Positions 34,089 through 42,579 of a DNA stretch of 64,000 bases are shown here, piece after piece (positions within the stretch are counted from its first letter, which is position 1; every line of letters starts with the position of its first letter). Both the position numbers and the translations under genes were made by a program. This DNA is from Alphaproteobacteria bacterium HT1-32 (GTDB lineage Bacteria; Pseudomonadota; Alphaproteobacteria; Rhodospirillales; HT1-32), in NCBI GenBank assembly GCA_009649675.1, contig WJPL01000002.1, positions 310,001 through 374,000 of the forward strand, given 5' to 3'. A model generated the notes under the pieces. It was not told the origin of the DNA, did no database searches, and saw only the letters and a program-made list of their open reading frames with translations.

Positions 34089-35030
34089 ATGACCAGTATT
34101 GTCGAGGCGTCCTCCACCGGTATCGACCGGGCGGCGGGACTGCTGCTTACCGGGGGGCTGGTCGCCTTCCCGACGGAGACGGTTTACGGGCTGGGGGCAG
34201 ATGCCACAGATGACCGGGCCGTTGCGCGTATTTTCGAAGCCAAGGGTCGGCCAAGCTTCAATCCGCTGATCTGTCATCTCCCGTCCTTCGAAGCCGCGGC
34301 AGAACATGTTGTGCTGCATGACATGGCTCACGTTCTTGCGGAACGGTTTTTGCCCGGTGCCCTGACGCTGGTGCTGATGCGCCGGCCGGACTGCCGGGTT
34401 TCGCTGCTGGCCAGTGCAGGCTTGCCAAGCCTTGCCATTCGCATTCCGGCCCACCCCATTGCCCGGCGTCTGCTGGAGCAGGTCGGGCGCCCCGTGGCTG
34501 CCCCCAGTGCCAACCGGTCCGGGGGCATTACCTCCACCAGCGCGCAGCATGTGGCGAGCTCTCTCGGTGACGGACCCGATCTCATTCTCGATGGCGGGCC
34601 ATGCCAGATCGGTCTGGAATCGACGGTGCTTGATCTGACCGGGGACCAGCCTGTTCTGCTCCGCCCCGGCGGCGTGACGCAGGAGGAGATCGAGAAACTG
34701 ACAGGCCCGGTCAGGCTGGCGGCCAGCGATGACACAGCACCGAAATCCCCCGGCCAGCTGACCAGCCATTATGCACCCTCGCTTCCGGTTATGCTTGATC
34801 AGGTTTCTTCGCAACCGGGCGGCGTTCATCTTGGCTTTGGTGACAGTGACGGCGACCTGAATCTCAGCCCCACCGGCGACCTGGTGGAAGCCGCAGCCAA
34901 TCTGTTTGCCATGATGCATCAGCTTGACCGGCGACCGGCCCGGATAATGACCATCGCCCCGATTCCCGATACCGGCCTCGGCCGTGCCATCAACGATCGC
35001 CTGACCCGTGCTGCCGCCCCTCGCGGGTGA
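34089..35030 (+). CDS. L-threonylcarbamoyladenylate synthase (Sua5/TsaC family)
   Basis: A 313-residue enzyme that makes threonylcarbamoyl-AMP for the t6A37 modification of ANN-decoding tRNAs. The YrdC domain has GLVAFPTETVYGLGADATDD near residue 22, FEAKGRPSFNPLICHL near 49, RIPAHPIARRLLEQVGRPVA near 118, then PSANRSGG and the IGLESTVLDLT stretch. The extra 110 residues after PGQLTSHYAPSLPV form the Sua5 domain, so this is the long Sua5 type rather than short TsaC. It ends the cysQ group. Confidence 0.93.
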   Translation: MTSIVEASSTGIDRAAGLLLTGGLVAFPTETVYGLGADATDDRAVARIFEAKGRPSFNPLICHLPSFEAAAEHVVLHDMAHVLAERFLPGALTLVLMRRPDCRVSLLASAGLPSLAIRIPAHPIARRLLEQVGRPVAAPSANRSGGITSTSAQHVASSLGDGPDLILDGGPCQIGLESTVLDLTGDQPVLLRPGGVTQEEIEKLTGPVRLAASDDTAPKSPGQLTSHYAPSLPVMLDQVSSQPGGVHLGFGDSDGDLNLSPTGDLVEAAANLFAMMHQLDRRPARIMTIAPIPDTGLGRAINDRLTRAAAPRG

Positions 35031-35072
35031 CGGGTGCTTTCAGGCATGGCACCGGAACGGGGGAAGTGGGAT

Positions 35073-35274
35073 GATGACACAGATAAACACAGATAAACAC
35101 GGATGGCCCCGGTAACCCGGGTATGATTGACGAATGAGGCCGGGCGCCTGTCTGGAAAGATGTATCGCGCCCTTTGGGCGCAGAAGTTCCGGTGTCTCTG
35201 CACACCACACGGACTTACACCAAGACCCCGGTTCCCAGAGCCATCCGTGTTTATCTGTGTTCATCTGTGTCATC
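35073..35274 (+). mobile_element. non-coding inverted-repeat element, copy 1 (MITE-like)
   Basis: A 202-base unit whose ends are 35-base inverted repeats: 35073-35107 and 35240-35274, reading GATGACACAGATRAACACAG and on into ATAAACACGGATGGC. Inside are CGCCTGTCTGGAAAGAT and GGGCGCAGAA. A second unit at 38603-38800 matches it along its whole length in the opposite direction, at about 75-80 percent by eye. No protein is encoded; apparent short frames are translations of the repeats. It lies between the Sua5 gene and the GMC oxidoreductase gene. Confidence 0.8.
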
Positions 35275-35362
35275 CCAAAAACGGTCATAACCTGACACCG
35301 CCCTCTGTACAGGAAACGCCGGGGACAGTAGCTTCGCAGGGGGATGGGAGGCCTCCGGGGTT

Positions 35363-36967
35363 ATGCAGACATTTGACTTCATCATTATCGGTGCGGGATC
35401 GGCGGGCTGCGTGCTGGCCAACCGGCTGACCGAGAGCGGACAGCACAAAGTTTGTCTGCTGGAGGCGGGTCCAAAGGACTGGCATCCATTCATTCATATT
35501 CCCGCAGGCTTCATGAAGCTGATGGATGATCCGGTCTTCAACTGGTGTTACCAGACCGAGCCGTCGGAATGGACGGGGGGAAGGTCAATTCCTGTGCCGC
35601 GCGGCAAAACGCTGGGCGGTTCCAGTTCGATCAACGGCAATATCTATTCCCGCGGCAACCGCGAGGATTTCAACAGCTGGGCACAGATGGGGAACCGCGG
35701 CTGGGGCTACGATGACCTGCTGCCCTATTTCCGTCGGGCGGAGACGAAGGTTGGTGGCGGTGATGACGTCTATCGGGGACGCGACGGTAATCTGCATGTC
35801 ACGGATACCGACTGGACACATCAGCTGGCAGAGGCCTTCATCGCCGGGGCCGAAAGCCTCGGTATCCCCCGGAATGCCGATTATAATGGCGCCGAGCAGG
35901 AGGGGATCAGCTACACCCAGCGCACGATCTATCGCCGCCGCCGCATGAGTTCGGCCCGCGCTTTCCTGACACCCGTCCGGTCACGACCCAACCTTACCGT
36001 CATCACCTCGGCACAGGCTACGTCCCTGATACTGGAGGGGCGCAGGGTCACGGGTGTCAACTATCGCGTCGGCGGGCGTGACGGCGATAATCATAGCCTG
36101 CGGGCCAGCCGAGAGGTCATTCTGTCCGGTGGAGTCATCAATTCACCCCAACTGCTCCAACTCTCCGGTATCGGCGATCCGGTGCATCTGGCGGGCCTTG
36201 GCATTCCCGTTCGTCATGCCCTGCCAGCGGTCGGCCAGAACCTGCGCGACCATTATGCCCCACGCTTTACGGCGAGAGTGAAGAACAGCGACAGTATCAA
36301 CCAGCGGGCACAGGGGCTGGGTCTGGTGCCGGAGGTGGCGAAATGGCTGCTGGGACGGCCCAGTGTCCTGTCGCTGCCGGCAACCCTGGTCTATGCCTTC
36401 TGGCGTTCCAACCCGGCCATCGCCAATTCAGACCTCCAGATATCCTTCATGCCCGCCAGCTACACCTCCGGTCGTCAGGCGGTCCTCGACAAGTTTCCGG
36501 GCATGTCCGTCGCCTGCTGGCAGCAGCGTCCCGAAAGCACCGGATATGTGAAGGCTCTGACCGGTGACCCGTTCGACAAGCCCTTGATTCAGCCAAACTA
36601 TCTGTCGCATGAAACCGACCGTCAGGTTGTGCTGGCGGGTATGAAGATGGCCCGTGCCATCCTGAACAGCCCGGCCATGGCACCTTTTTTCGACGGTGAG
36701 GATTTCCCGGGTGAAGCGGTCCGCAGTGATGAAGACCTGATGGAAGCCCTCAAACAACGGGGGACCACCACCTTTCACCCCATGGGCACCTGCCGCATGG
36801 GCCCCGCCGATAACCCGACGACCGTCGTTGATGACCATCTGCGCGTACACGGGCTGCAAGGCCTGCGCGTCATCGACGCCTCCATCATGCCCAACATGCC
36901 GTCGGCCAATCTGAATGCCGGCGTCATCGCGATTGCCGAGAAAGGGGCGGATCTGGTTCTGGGATGA
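35363..36967 (+). CDS. GMC family FAD-dependent oxidoreductase (choline/alcohol dehydrogenase-like)
   Basis: A 534-residue glucose-methanol-choline oxidoreductase. The FAD dinucleotide fold FIIIGAGSAGCVLANRLTE is at residues 6-24, GMC signature 1 is PRGKTLGGSSSINGNIYSRG near 76, and signature 2 is SGGVINSPQLLQLSGIG near 256. The C-terminal HPMGTCRMG near 470 and ADASIMP-type IDASIMPNMPSANLNA carry the active-site His and Asn. Relatives oxidise primary alcohols or choline, but no betaine genes are here. It lies just after copy 1 of the inverted-repeat element. Confidence 0.92.
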   Translation: MQTFDFIIIGAGSAGCVLANRLTESGQHKVCLLEAGPKDWHPFIHIPAGFMKLMDDPVFNWCYQTEPSEWTGGRSIPVPRGKTLGGSSSINGNIYSRGNREDFNSWAQMGNRGWGYDDLLPYFRRAETKVGGGDDVYRGRDGNLHVTDTDWTHQLAEAFIAGAESLGIPRNADYNGAEQEGISYTQRTIYRRRRMSSARAFLTPVRSRPNLTVITSAQATSLILEGRRVTGVNYRVGGRDGDNHSLRASREVILSGGVINSPQLLQLSGIGDPVHLAGLGIPVRHALPAVGQNLRDHYAPRFTARVKNSDSINQRAQGLGLVPEVAKWLLGRPSVLSLPATLVYAFWRSNPAIANSDLQISFMPASYTSGRQAVLDKFPGMSVACWQQRPESTGYVKALTGDPFDKPLIQPNYLSHETDRQVVLAGMKMARAILNSPAMAPFFDGEDFPGEAVRSDEDLMEALKQRGTTTFHPMGTCRMGPADNPTTVVDDHLRVHGLQGLRVIDASIMPNMPSANLNAGVIAIAEKGADLVLG

Positions 36968-37119
36968 GATGGTGAACGGCTCTGTCTGTGATCCTGTAGC
37001 ATGAGGTGATGGAGGATGAGTTTTAAAAATACGTTTGATATCTATCCGTTAGCTTGCCGCTCCGCAGCCCATCTGCCAAAATCCGGGCATCACGTTTCCC
37101 CATTCTACAGGCATCTCCC

Positions 37120-38505
37120 ATGTCCCTCAGCGAAACCCTGACCTCGACGCTTGGCTCTGACTCATGGAGTGCAGACCCCGAGCGCATTGCAGCGCATCTG
37201 GAAGAGCCGCGGGGGCTGTGGCACGGGAAGTGCCAGATGGTTGTCTGGCCGCGTTCCACCGAGGAAGTCGCGAAGGCGGTGCGGGCCTGTGCGGAGTCTG
37301 GTACGCCAGTCGTGCCGCAGGGGGGAATGACCGGTCTGGTTGGCGGGGCAATTCCTGATGATTCCAATGCGGTCGCGATTTCACTGAAGCGTATGAACAA
37401 GGTGCGCCAGATTGATCCGGCGGATTACACGATGGTGGCGGAAGCCGGCTGCACCCTGCTGGAACTGCAAAATGCGGCGCGGGATGTGAACCGGCTGTTT
37501 CCGCTGAGCCTGGCGGCAGAAGGGACCTGTACCATCGGTGGTAATCTGGCGACCAATGCAGGGGGCAATACGACGCTGCGTTATGGCAATGCGCGGGAGA
37601 TGGTGCTGGGGCTGGAAGTGGTCACGGCGACGGGCGAAATCTGGAATGGCCTGCGGAAGCTTCGCAAGGACAATACCGGCTATGACCTGAAACATCTGTT
37701 TATCGGGGCAGAGGGGACGCTGGGGATCATCACGGCGGCCAGTCTCAAGCTGTTCACCCTGCCACGCCATACACAGACTGCCCTGATCGCGGTGGAAAGC
37801 CCGGCGAAGGCGATTGAACTGCTGGGCATCCTGCGCGACTGCACGGGCGATGCGGTCTCGGCTTTTGAGCTGATGGAGCGTCGCTGTGTCGATTATGTCG
37901 TGAAACATGAATCCTCGATCAAGGATCCGTTTGCGGAGAGCTATCCCTGGTATGTGGTGACTAACATTGCCTCCGGTCGCCCGGTTCAGGATGAGGTGGA
38001 GGCCGCCCTGGGGGAAGCCTTTGAACAGGAACTGGTGCTCGATGCGGTGATCTCTCAGAACGAGGCGCAGGCCAAGTCACTCTGGGCCATTCGCGAGACC
38101 ATTCCGCTGGTTCAGAAGCTGGAAGGTGTCAGCATCAAGCATGATATCTCCGTGCCCGTCTCGCGGATTGCAGAATTTCTTGAAGTGGCGACCAAGGCTT
38201 GTGAGGCAGAGATTCCGGATGTCCGCGTCTGCGCCTTCGGGCATGCCGGTGATGGCAACATGCATTTCAATGTCTCCGAGCCGGTCGGCCACCCGGATTT
38301 CCTCAGCTACTATCCGGTGCTGAACAAAATCGTCCACGATATTACGGTGTCGATGGATGGCTCGATCTCTGCCGAACATGGTGTCGGTGTCCTGAAACGG
38401 GCAGAAGTGGCCGAGCGGAAGCATGGGGTCGAGATGGACATGATGCGTGCCGTCAAGAAAGCCCTGGATCCGGCCGGTATCATGAACCCCGGCAAGGTGC
38501 TTTGA
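37120..38505 (+). CDS. FAD-linked oxidase (GlcD/D-2-hydroxyacid dehydrogenase type)
   Basis: A 461-residue flavoprotein of the vanillyl-alcohol-oxidase group. The PCMH FAD-binding stretch VVPQGGMTGLVGGAIPD is near residue 67, GNLATNAGGNTTLRYGNARE near 143, and the C-terminal metal/substrate motifs CAFGHAGDGNMHFNV near 370 and SAEHGVGVLKR near 420. Such enzymes oxidise D-lactate, D-2-hydroxyglutarate or glycolate. ATG 37120 gives the usual family start MSLSETLTSTLG. It stands 152 bases after the GMC gene and is followed by copy 2 of the inverted-repeat element. Confidence 0.9.
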   Translation: MSLSETLTSTLGSDSWSADPERIAAHLEEPRGLWHGKCQMVVWPRSTEEVAKAVRACAESGTPVVPQGGMTGLVGGAIPDDSNAVAISLKRMNKVRQIDPADYTMVAEAGCTLLELQNAARDVNRLFPLSLAAEGTCTIGGNLATNAGGNTTLRYGNAREMVLGLEVVTATGEIWNGLRKLRKDNTGYDLKHLFIGAEGTLGIITAASLKLFTLPRHTQTALIAVESPAKAIELLGILRDCTGDAVSAFELMERRCVDYVVKHESSIKDPFAESYPWYVVTNIASGRPVQDEVEAALGEAFEQELVLDAVISQNEAQAKSLWAIRETIPLVQKLEGVSIKHDISVPVSRIAEFLEVATKACEAEIPDVRVCAFGHAGDGNMHFNVSEPVGHPDFLSYYPVLNKIVHDITVSMDGSISAEHGVGVLKRAEVAERKHGVEMDMMRAVKKALDPAGIMNPGKVL

Positions 38506-38602
38506 AGGGGCTTGATCTGTATCACCCCTGATCTGATCTGGGGCGCATCGACGCAGTTCTGCAGTTTGAAGCTGTGGAAGCGGGTTTGTGACGCAGTTTT
38601 TT

Positions 38603-38800
38603 GACACAGATGAACACAGATAAACAGGGATCGTCTCTGGGAAATGAGGGCATGGTGTAATATCTGTGGTGTGTGAAGGGGTTGGAATTTCTGCGCCCGA
38701 AGGGCCGATATATCTTTCCAGACAGGCGTCCGGACTCATTCATCAGTTATACCCGGGATACCGGAGCCATCCGTGTTTATCTGTGTTCATCTGTGTCATC
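38603..38800 (-). mobile_element. non-coding inverted-repeat element, copy 2 (MITE-like)
   Basis: A 198-base unit in reverse orientation to the copy at 35073-35274. Its right terminal repeat (38766-38800) is nearly identical to the outer end of copy 1, and its left end starts GACACAGATGAACACAGATA at 38603. The central TCTTTCCAGACAGGCG and TTCTGCGCCC are the complements of copy 1. It lies 97 bases after the FAD oxidase stop and 81 bases before the acyl-CoA dehydrogenase start. No transposase is encoded. Confidence 0.8.
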
Positions 38801-38881
38801 GCCCCCCTTCCTTTTGCAGAACATGACATCCCCGGAAAACGGCGGTAACAACAATGAAGCAGACAGAATGAGGATATGAAG

Positions 38882-40621
38882 ATGATTCCCTATACCGCAC
38901 CGGTCGAGGATATGTGGTTTACGCTGGAGAAACTGGCGGGATTTGGGGAGTTGTCGTCGCTGCCCGGCTGGGAGGAAGTGACAGAGGACCTGGCACGGGC
39001 GGTGCTGGAAGAAGCCGGCCGGTTTGGTTCTGAGGTTCTTGCGCCGCTGAACTTCTCCGGCGATCAGACGGGCAGTGTTGCCGAGAATGGCGTGGTTCGT
39101 ACGCCGGAAGGTTTTCGGGAAGCCTATCGCCAGTTCTGTGAAGGCGGCTGGAATGCGGTGCCGTTTCCGGAAGCGCAGGGCGGACAGGGACTGCCCTGGG
39201 CGCTGGCCTTCGCCGTGTCGGAAGTCTGGCAGGCATCGAACCTGTCTTTCGGTCTTTGCCCGCTGCTCAATCAGGGAGCCATCGAGGCGCTGCTGGAACA
39301 TGGCACGAAGGCGCAGCAGGAGACTTATCTGCCGGGCATGATCGACGGTCGCTGGTCGGGCACTATGAACCTGACCGAGCCGCAGGCCGGATCGGACCTG
39401 TCACAGGTCAAGACCCGTGCCGTGCCGGAGGGTGACGCCTGGCGGATCACCGGTCAGAAAATCTATATCACCTATGGCGAGCACGATATGTCGGAGAATA
39501 TCGTGCATCTGGTGCTGGCGCGCACACCTGATGCGCCGCCGGGGTCTCGTGGCATCTCGCTGTTTGTGGTGCCAAAATTCATCCCGGACGCTGATGGCAA
39601 TCCCGGTCAGCGCAATGATCTGCGTTGTGTGTCGCTGGAGCATAAGCTGGGCATCAAGGCCAGCCCGACAGCCGTGATGTCTTATGGTGATGATGGCGGG
39701 GCGCTGGGCTGGATGGTGGGGGAGGAAAACAGAGGCCTTGCCTGCATGTTCACGATGATGAACAACGCCCGGCTGTCTGTCGGATTGCAGGGTGTGGCGA
39801 TTGCAGAACGGGCCTATCAGCAGGCGCGTGATTACGCGACGGAACGGGTGCAGGGAAAATCGGCCAGTGGCGAGACCGGCGGGATCATTCATCATGCCGA
39901 GGTCCGGCGGATGCTGCTTGATGCGCGGGCGATGATCGATGCAGCCCGGGCCATTACCTATTTTGCCGCGGCTGAGTTTGATCGCTCTCACCGTCACACG
40001 GATGCTGATCGAAAAGCCCGGGCGGCGCGCAATGTGGAATTGCTGACCCCGATCGTGAAGTCATGGTGCACGGATATCGGCGTCCGGGTTGCTGATATCG
40101 GTGTGCAGATTCACGGCGGAATGGGATTCATCGAGGAAACCGGGGCGGCGCAGCATTATCGCGATGCCCGCATTCTGCCGATCTATGAAGGCACCAACGG
40201 TATTCAGGCGCTTGATCTGGTCGGACGCAAGGTCTCCCGCGATGGCGGGGCGGCGATGATGGCTTTTACAGCAGAGATTTCGGCTGATCTGGAGAAGCTG
40301 GGAACAGCGGAAGCCGGGCAGGTGAAGGAGGCCGTGAGGGCGCTGGAGATGGCAACAACAGAGATTGTTGCACATGGCAGCGATCAGAACTGGCTGGGTG
40401 CAGGGGCCTCTGCCTATCTGGAACTGGCGGCGATGGCCATTGGCGGCTGGATGATGGCGCGGTCACTTGCGGAAGCTGGAGGGGGCGAAGGTGGCGAGGC
40501 ACGCCGACAGGCGGCAGCGCGACATTTCATCAGCCGGTTTTGCCGTCGTGCCGACGTACTGCGTCAGATTGCCTGTGGTGGTGCTGAGGACATGATGGCT
40601 CTGACCGCAGCAGATTTCTGA
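38882..40621 (+). CDS. acyl-CoA dehydrogenase (long, DmdC/FadE-like)
   Basis: A 579-residue acyl-CoA dehydrogenase with extra N- and C-terminal parts, like those often labelled 3-methylmercaptopropionyl-CoA dehydrogenase. FAD and substrate stretches include GTMNLTEPQAGSDLSQVKTR near residue 160, ITGQKIYITYGEHDM near 190, GISLFVVPKF and CVSLEHKLGIKASPT. The C-terminal IHGGMGFIEETGAAQHYRD and PIYEGTNGIQALDLVGRK carry the catalytic Glu in YEGT. The start at 38882 is preferred over 38876 because AGG at 38871-38873 is too close to the latter. The DMSP role is not supported by neighbours. Confidence 0.9.
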   Translation: MIPYTAPVEDMWFTLEKLAGFGELSSLPGWEEVTEDLARAVLEEAGRFGSEVLAPLNFSGDQTGSVAENGVVRTPEGFREAYRQFCEGGWNAVPFPEAQGGQGLPWALAFAVSEVWQASNLSFGLCPLLNQGAIEALLEHGTKAQQETYLPGMIDGRWSGTMNLTEPQAGSDLSQVKTRAVPEGDAWRITGQKIYITYGEHDMSENIVHLVLARTPDAPPGSRGISLFVVPKFIPDADGNPGQRNDLRCVSLEHKLGIKASPTAVMSYGDDGGALGWMVGEENRGLACMFTMMNNARLSVGLQGVAIAERAYQQARDYATERVQGKSASGETGGIIHHAEVRRMLLDARAMIDAARAITYFAAAEFDRSHRHTDADRKARAARNVELLTPIVKSWCTDIGVRVADIGVQIHGGMGFIEETGAAQHYRDARILPIYEGTNGIQALDLVGRKVSRDGGAAMMAFTAEISADLEKLGTAEAGQVKEAVRALEMATTEIVAHGSDQNWLGAGASAYLELAAMAIGGWMMARSLAEAGGGEGGEARRQAAARHFISRFCRRADVLRQIACGGAEDMMALTAADF

Positions 40622-40665
40622 GGCAGGGCGCTGCGTTTCAACGTCAGGTGCAGGAAGAAATTAAG

Positions 40666-40695
40666 CCGGGCGCCGGAGGGGACTCCGGCGCCCGG
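40666..40695 (-). terminator. bidirectional hairpin terminator between acyl-CoA dehydrogenase and BON genes
   Basis: A perfect 13-base-pair GC-rich stem (CCGGGCGCCGGAG at 40666-40678 and its complement at 40683-40695) with a 4-base loop. On the minus strand it is followed by CTTAATTTCTT, a T-rich stretch, so it best fits the end of the BON lipoprotein message; it also lies 45 bases after the plus-strand stop. Confidence 0.75.
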
Positions 40696-40704
40696 ATAGT
40701 GGCG

Positions 40705-41289
40705 TTAGCTTGCCCGGGATGAATCGATGTTGATGTAATTCACCACACGCTTCACGTCGGCAATGTTGCGGGCGACGTTCAGGACGGTGTTGAACTCAGC
40801 ATCGGATTCGGCGATGCCGATGATATAGACCACCGCATTGACAACGCGGATGGTGTAGTTGTTTGAACTGACACCCTTGGTCGCCAGAAGTTTTGTTTTC
40901 AGTTTGCCTGCAATGGTCAGGTCACGGGTGGCGCTTTCCTCACCGGCAATCTGAATTTCGTTATGGACGGTTTTGACTTCCGGTGTTGAGCGGGCGACCC
41001 GTTCGACACTTTCCTTGGCATTTGCCGCGCCGGCTGTGCCGGTCAGCAGAACGCGCCCGTTATAGGCATCGGCGGTCACATCCATGACATACTGCGTGGA
41101 GAGATCTTCGACGCCCTTGCTGATTTTTGCCTCGACAGATTTATCGTCGAGAACTTCAGCGTTTGTGCGGTATTCGATGACAGAAGAGGCTCCGCTCAGC
41201 GAGGTTGTCTGGCAGGCAGCAACCAGCAGGGTCGCAGCAAGCGCGGCACCAAGGCGGAGAAGTCCGGTCTGTCGCAGAGGGGATGTCAT
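40705..41289 (-). CDS. BON-domain lipoprotein
   Basis: A 194-residue predicted lipoprotein. The N terminus has a basic start, a hydrophobic run and the lipobox LVAAC with acceptor Cys26, so it should be attached to the outer membrane facing the periplasm. Two BON domains follow: about residues 48-113 (VEAKISKGVEDLSTQYVMDV, GRVLLTGTAGA) and 118-190 (LKTKLLATKGVSSNNYTIRV, AVVYIIGIAES). BON proteins such as DolP and OsmY bind anionic phospholipid and protect the envelope. It is divergent from lptF and ends at a strong hairpin. Confidence 0.9.
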   Translation of the reverse strand: MTSPLRQTGLLRLGAALAATLLVAACQTTSLSGASSVIEYRTNAEVLDDKSVEAKISKGVEDLSTQYVMDVTADAYNGRVLLTGTAGAANAKESVERVARSTPEVKTVHNEIQIAGEESATRDLTIAGKLKTKLLATKGVSSNNYTIRVVNAVVYIIGIAESDAEFNTVLNVARNIADVKRVVNYINIDSSRAS

Positions 41290-41371
41290 GTTGTCTGTTC
41301 CTTCAAAATCGATATGTGGCGTGCATCGCTAGGACTGGTTGGTTACAATCTTCGAAACGCCGGATGTATTG

Positions 41372-41400
41372 TGACAAGAACGCCTGAATCCGGCTATAGG
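41372..41400 (+). promoter_or_regulatory. possible sigma-70-type promoter upstream of lptF
   Basis: TGACAA at 41372-41377 and TATAGG at 41395-41400 are separated by 17 bases, about 40 bases before the lptF start codon. The match to the -35 consensus is partial. This would be the promoter of the lptF-rsmA run. Confidence 0.3.
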
Positions 41401-41442
41401 TTCCAAACACGGCAGAAATTTGTTCGCGCGACTGTTTCGGAA

Positions 41443-42576
41443 ATGAAAAGCCTCGACCGATATATCACGCGACAGCTGGTTGCGGGAACATTTATGGTTG
41501 CCGCCGGCCTGACCGGCGTCATCTGGCTGATCCAGAGTCTGCGGATTATCGAACTGATCGTGACGCGGGGGCTGTCGCTGACAACCTTCCTGACGATGAC
41601 CGTGCTGTTGCTGCCCAACTTTCTGGTCATCATCCTGCCGATCTCTTTGTTTGCGGTGGTTCTGTTTACCTACAACAAGCTGATTGTTGACCGTGAACTG
41701 GTCATCATGCGGACGGCGGGGCTGTCGAACTGGTCGATTTCTTCAGCGGCACTTCTTGTGGCCCTGCTGACCTGTTTCGTTTCCTATGCGCTGAACATGT
41801 ACATCACTCCGCAGGCCTATAAACAGTTCCGGGTGATGCAGTGGGATATCCGGCAGGATGAAGCACAGATATTCCTGCGCGAGGGCGTGTTTAATGAAAT
41901 TCGCAGCGGTGTCATGGTCTTCGTTCAGGAACGCTCAGCTTCCGGTGAGCTGATCGGCATCATGGTACATGACAGCCGGGATGAGACCCGGCCAACAACC
42001 TATATCGCGTCACGGGGTGCGTTGGTACAGACAACGACAGGCCCCCGGGTTGTCCTGGGAAAAGGCAGTATTCAGCGGGTTGAGCAACCCAGCAATCGCT
42101 ATAATTTCGGTAGTTTTGACAGCTATACACTGGAGTTCGGGAGCGGTGGTGACGGTAAGGAAGCGGGAGAACGCTACCGGGAACCCAGAGAGCGCAGTAT
42201 CGGCGAATTGTTTTCAGTCACTCCGGAAAGTGTTGGCGAACGGGATTTCGGGCGGATGCGCGTTGAGGGGCACCGGCGAATATATACGCCTTTGTCCGTT
42301 TTCGCTTATACGCTGATCGGTCTGGCTCTTTTGCTGACGGGACAGTTCAGCCGGCGCGGACATATCGAACGGGTCCTGCTGGCTGTTGGTATTGTCATCT
42401 TCCTGATGTCGGGTGACCTCGGATTGTCGACCCTTGCGGCTAAGAATCTGGCTCTGGTGCCGTTGCTCTATGTTGCGGCCGTGATTCCAATCATCCTCGC
42501 CGTTCTGCTGATTCAAAGTTCCAGTTCACGATTGTCGCCGCCCCGCCTGGTGCGGGTCATTCTCGGAGGGTCGTGA
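41443..42576 (+). CDS. lptF: LPS export ABC transporter permease LptF
   Basis: A 377-residue inner-membrane permease that, with LptG and the LptB ATPase, pulls LPS out of the membrane. It starts MKSLDRYITRQLVAGTFMVA, has membrane spans near 15-35, 52-75 and 90-115 with DRELVIMRTAGLSNWSI as the coupling segment, a periplasmic beta-jellyroll from about 140 to 265, and three C-terminal spans. ATG 41443 gives the standard family start; the frame is open further upstream but that part is unlike LptF. lptG follows after 3 bases. Confidence 0.95.
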   Translation: MKSLDRYITRQLVAGTFMVAAGLTGVIWLIQSLRIIELIVTRGLSLTTFLTMTVLLLPNFLVIILPISLFAVVLFTYNKLIVDRELVIMRTAGLSNWSISSAALLVALLTCFVSYALNMYITPQAYKQFRVMQWDIRQDEAQIFLREGVFNEIRSGVMVFVQERSASGELIGIMVHDSRDETRPTTYIASRGALVQTTTGPRVVLGKGSIQRVEQPSNRYNFGSFDSYTLEFGSGGDGKEAGERYREPRERSIGELFSVTPESVGERDFGRMRVEGHRRIYTPLSVFAYTLIGLALLLTGQFSRRGHIERVLLAVGIVIFLMSGDLGLSTLAAKNLALVPLLYVAAVIPIILAVLLIQSSSSRLSPPRLVRVILGGS

Positions 42577-42579
42577 CTG

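Noticed and set aside
34011-34919. Minus-strand open frame of about 300 codons
   Set aside because: Antisense to the Sua5/TsaC gene, with no recognisable domain or ribosome site.
35040-35288. Short frames with NTDKHG or FICVHLC-type peptides, also near 38522-38879
   Set aside because: These are translations of the inverted terminal repeats of the non-coding element, in several frames and both strands.
35073-38800. Possible CRISPR array from repeated AGATAAACAC units
   Set aside because: Only two or three imperfect repeats at element ends, no regular spacers and no cas genes.
38882-40621. Reading the acyl-CoA dehydrogenase as a DMSP-pathway DmdC
   Set aside because: The length fits, but no dmdA, dmdB or dmdD is near, so only the general family is claimed.
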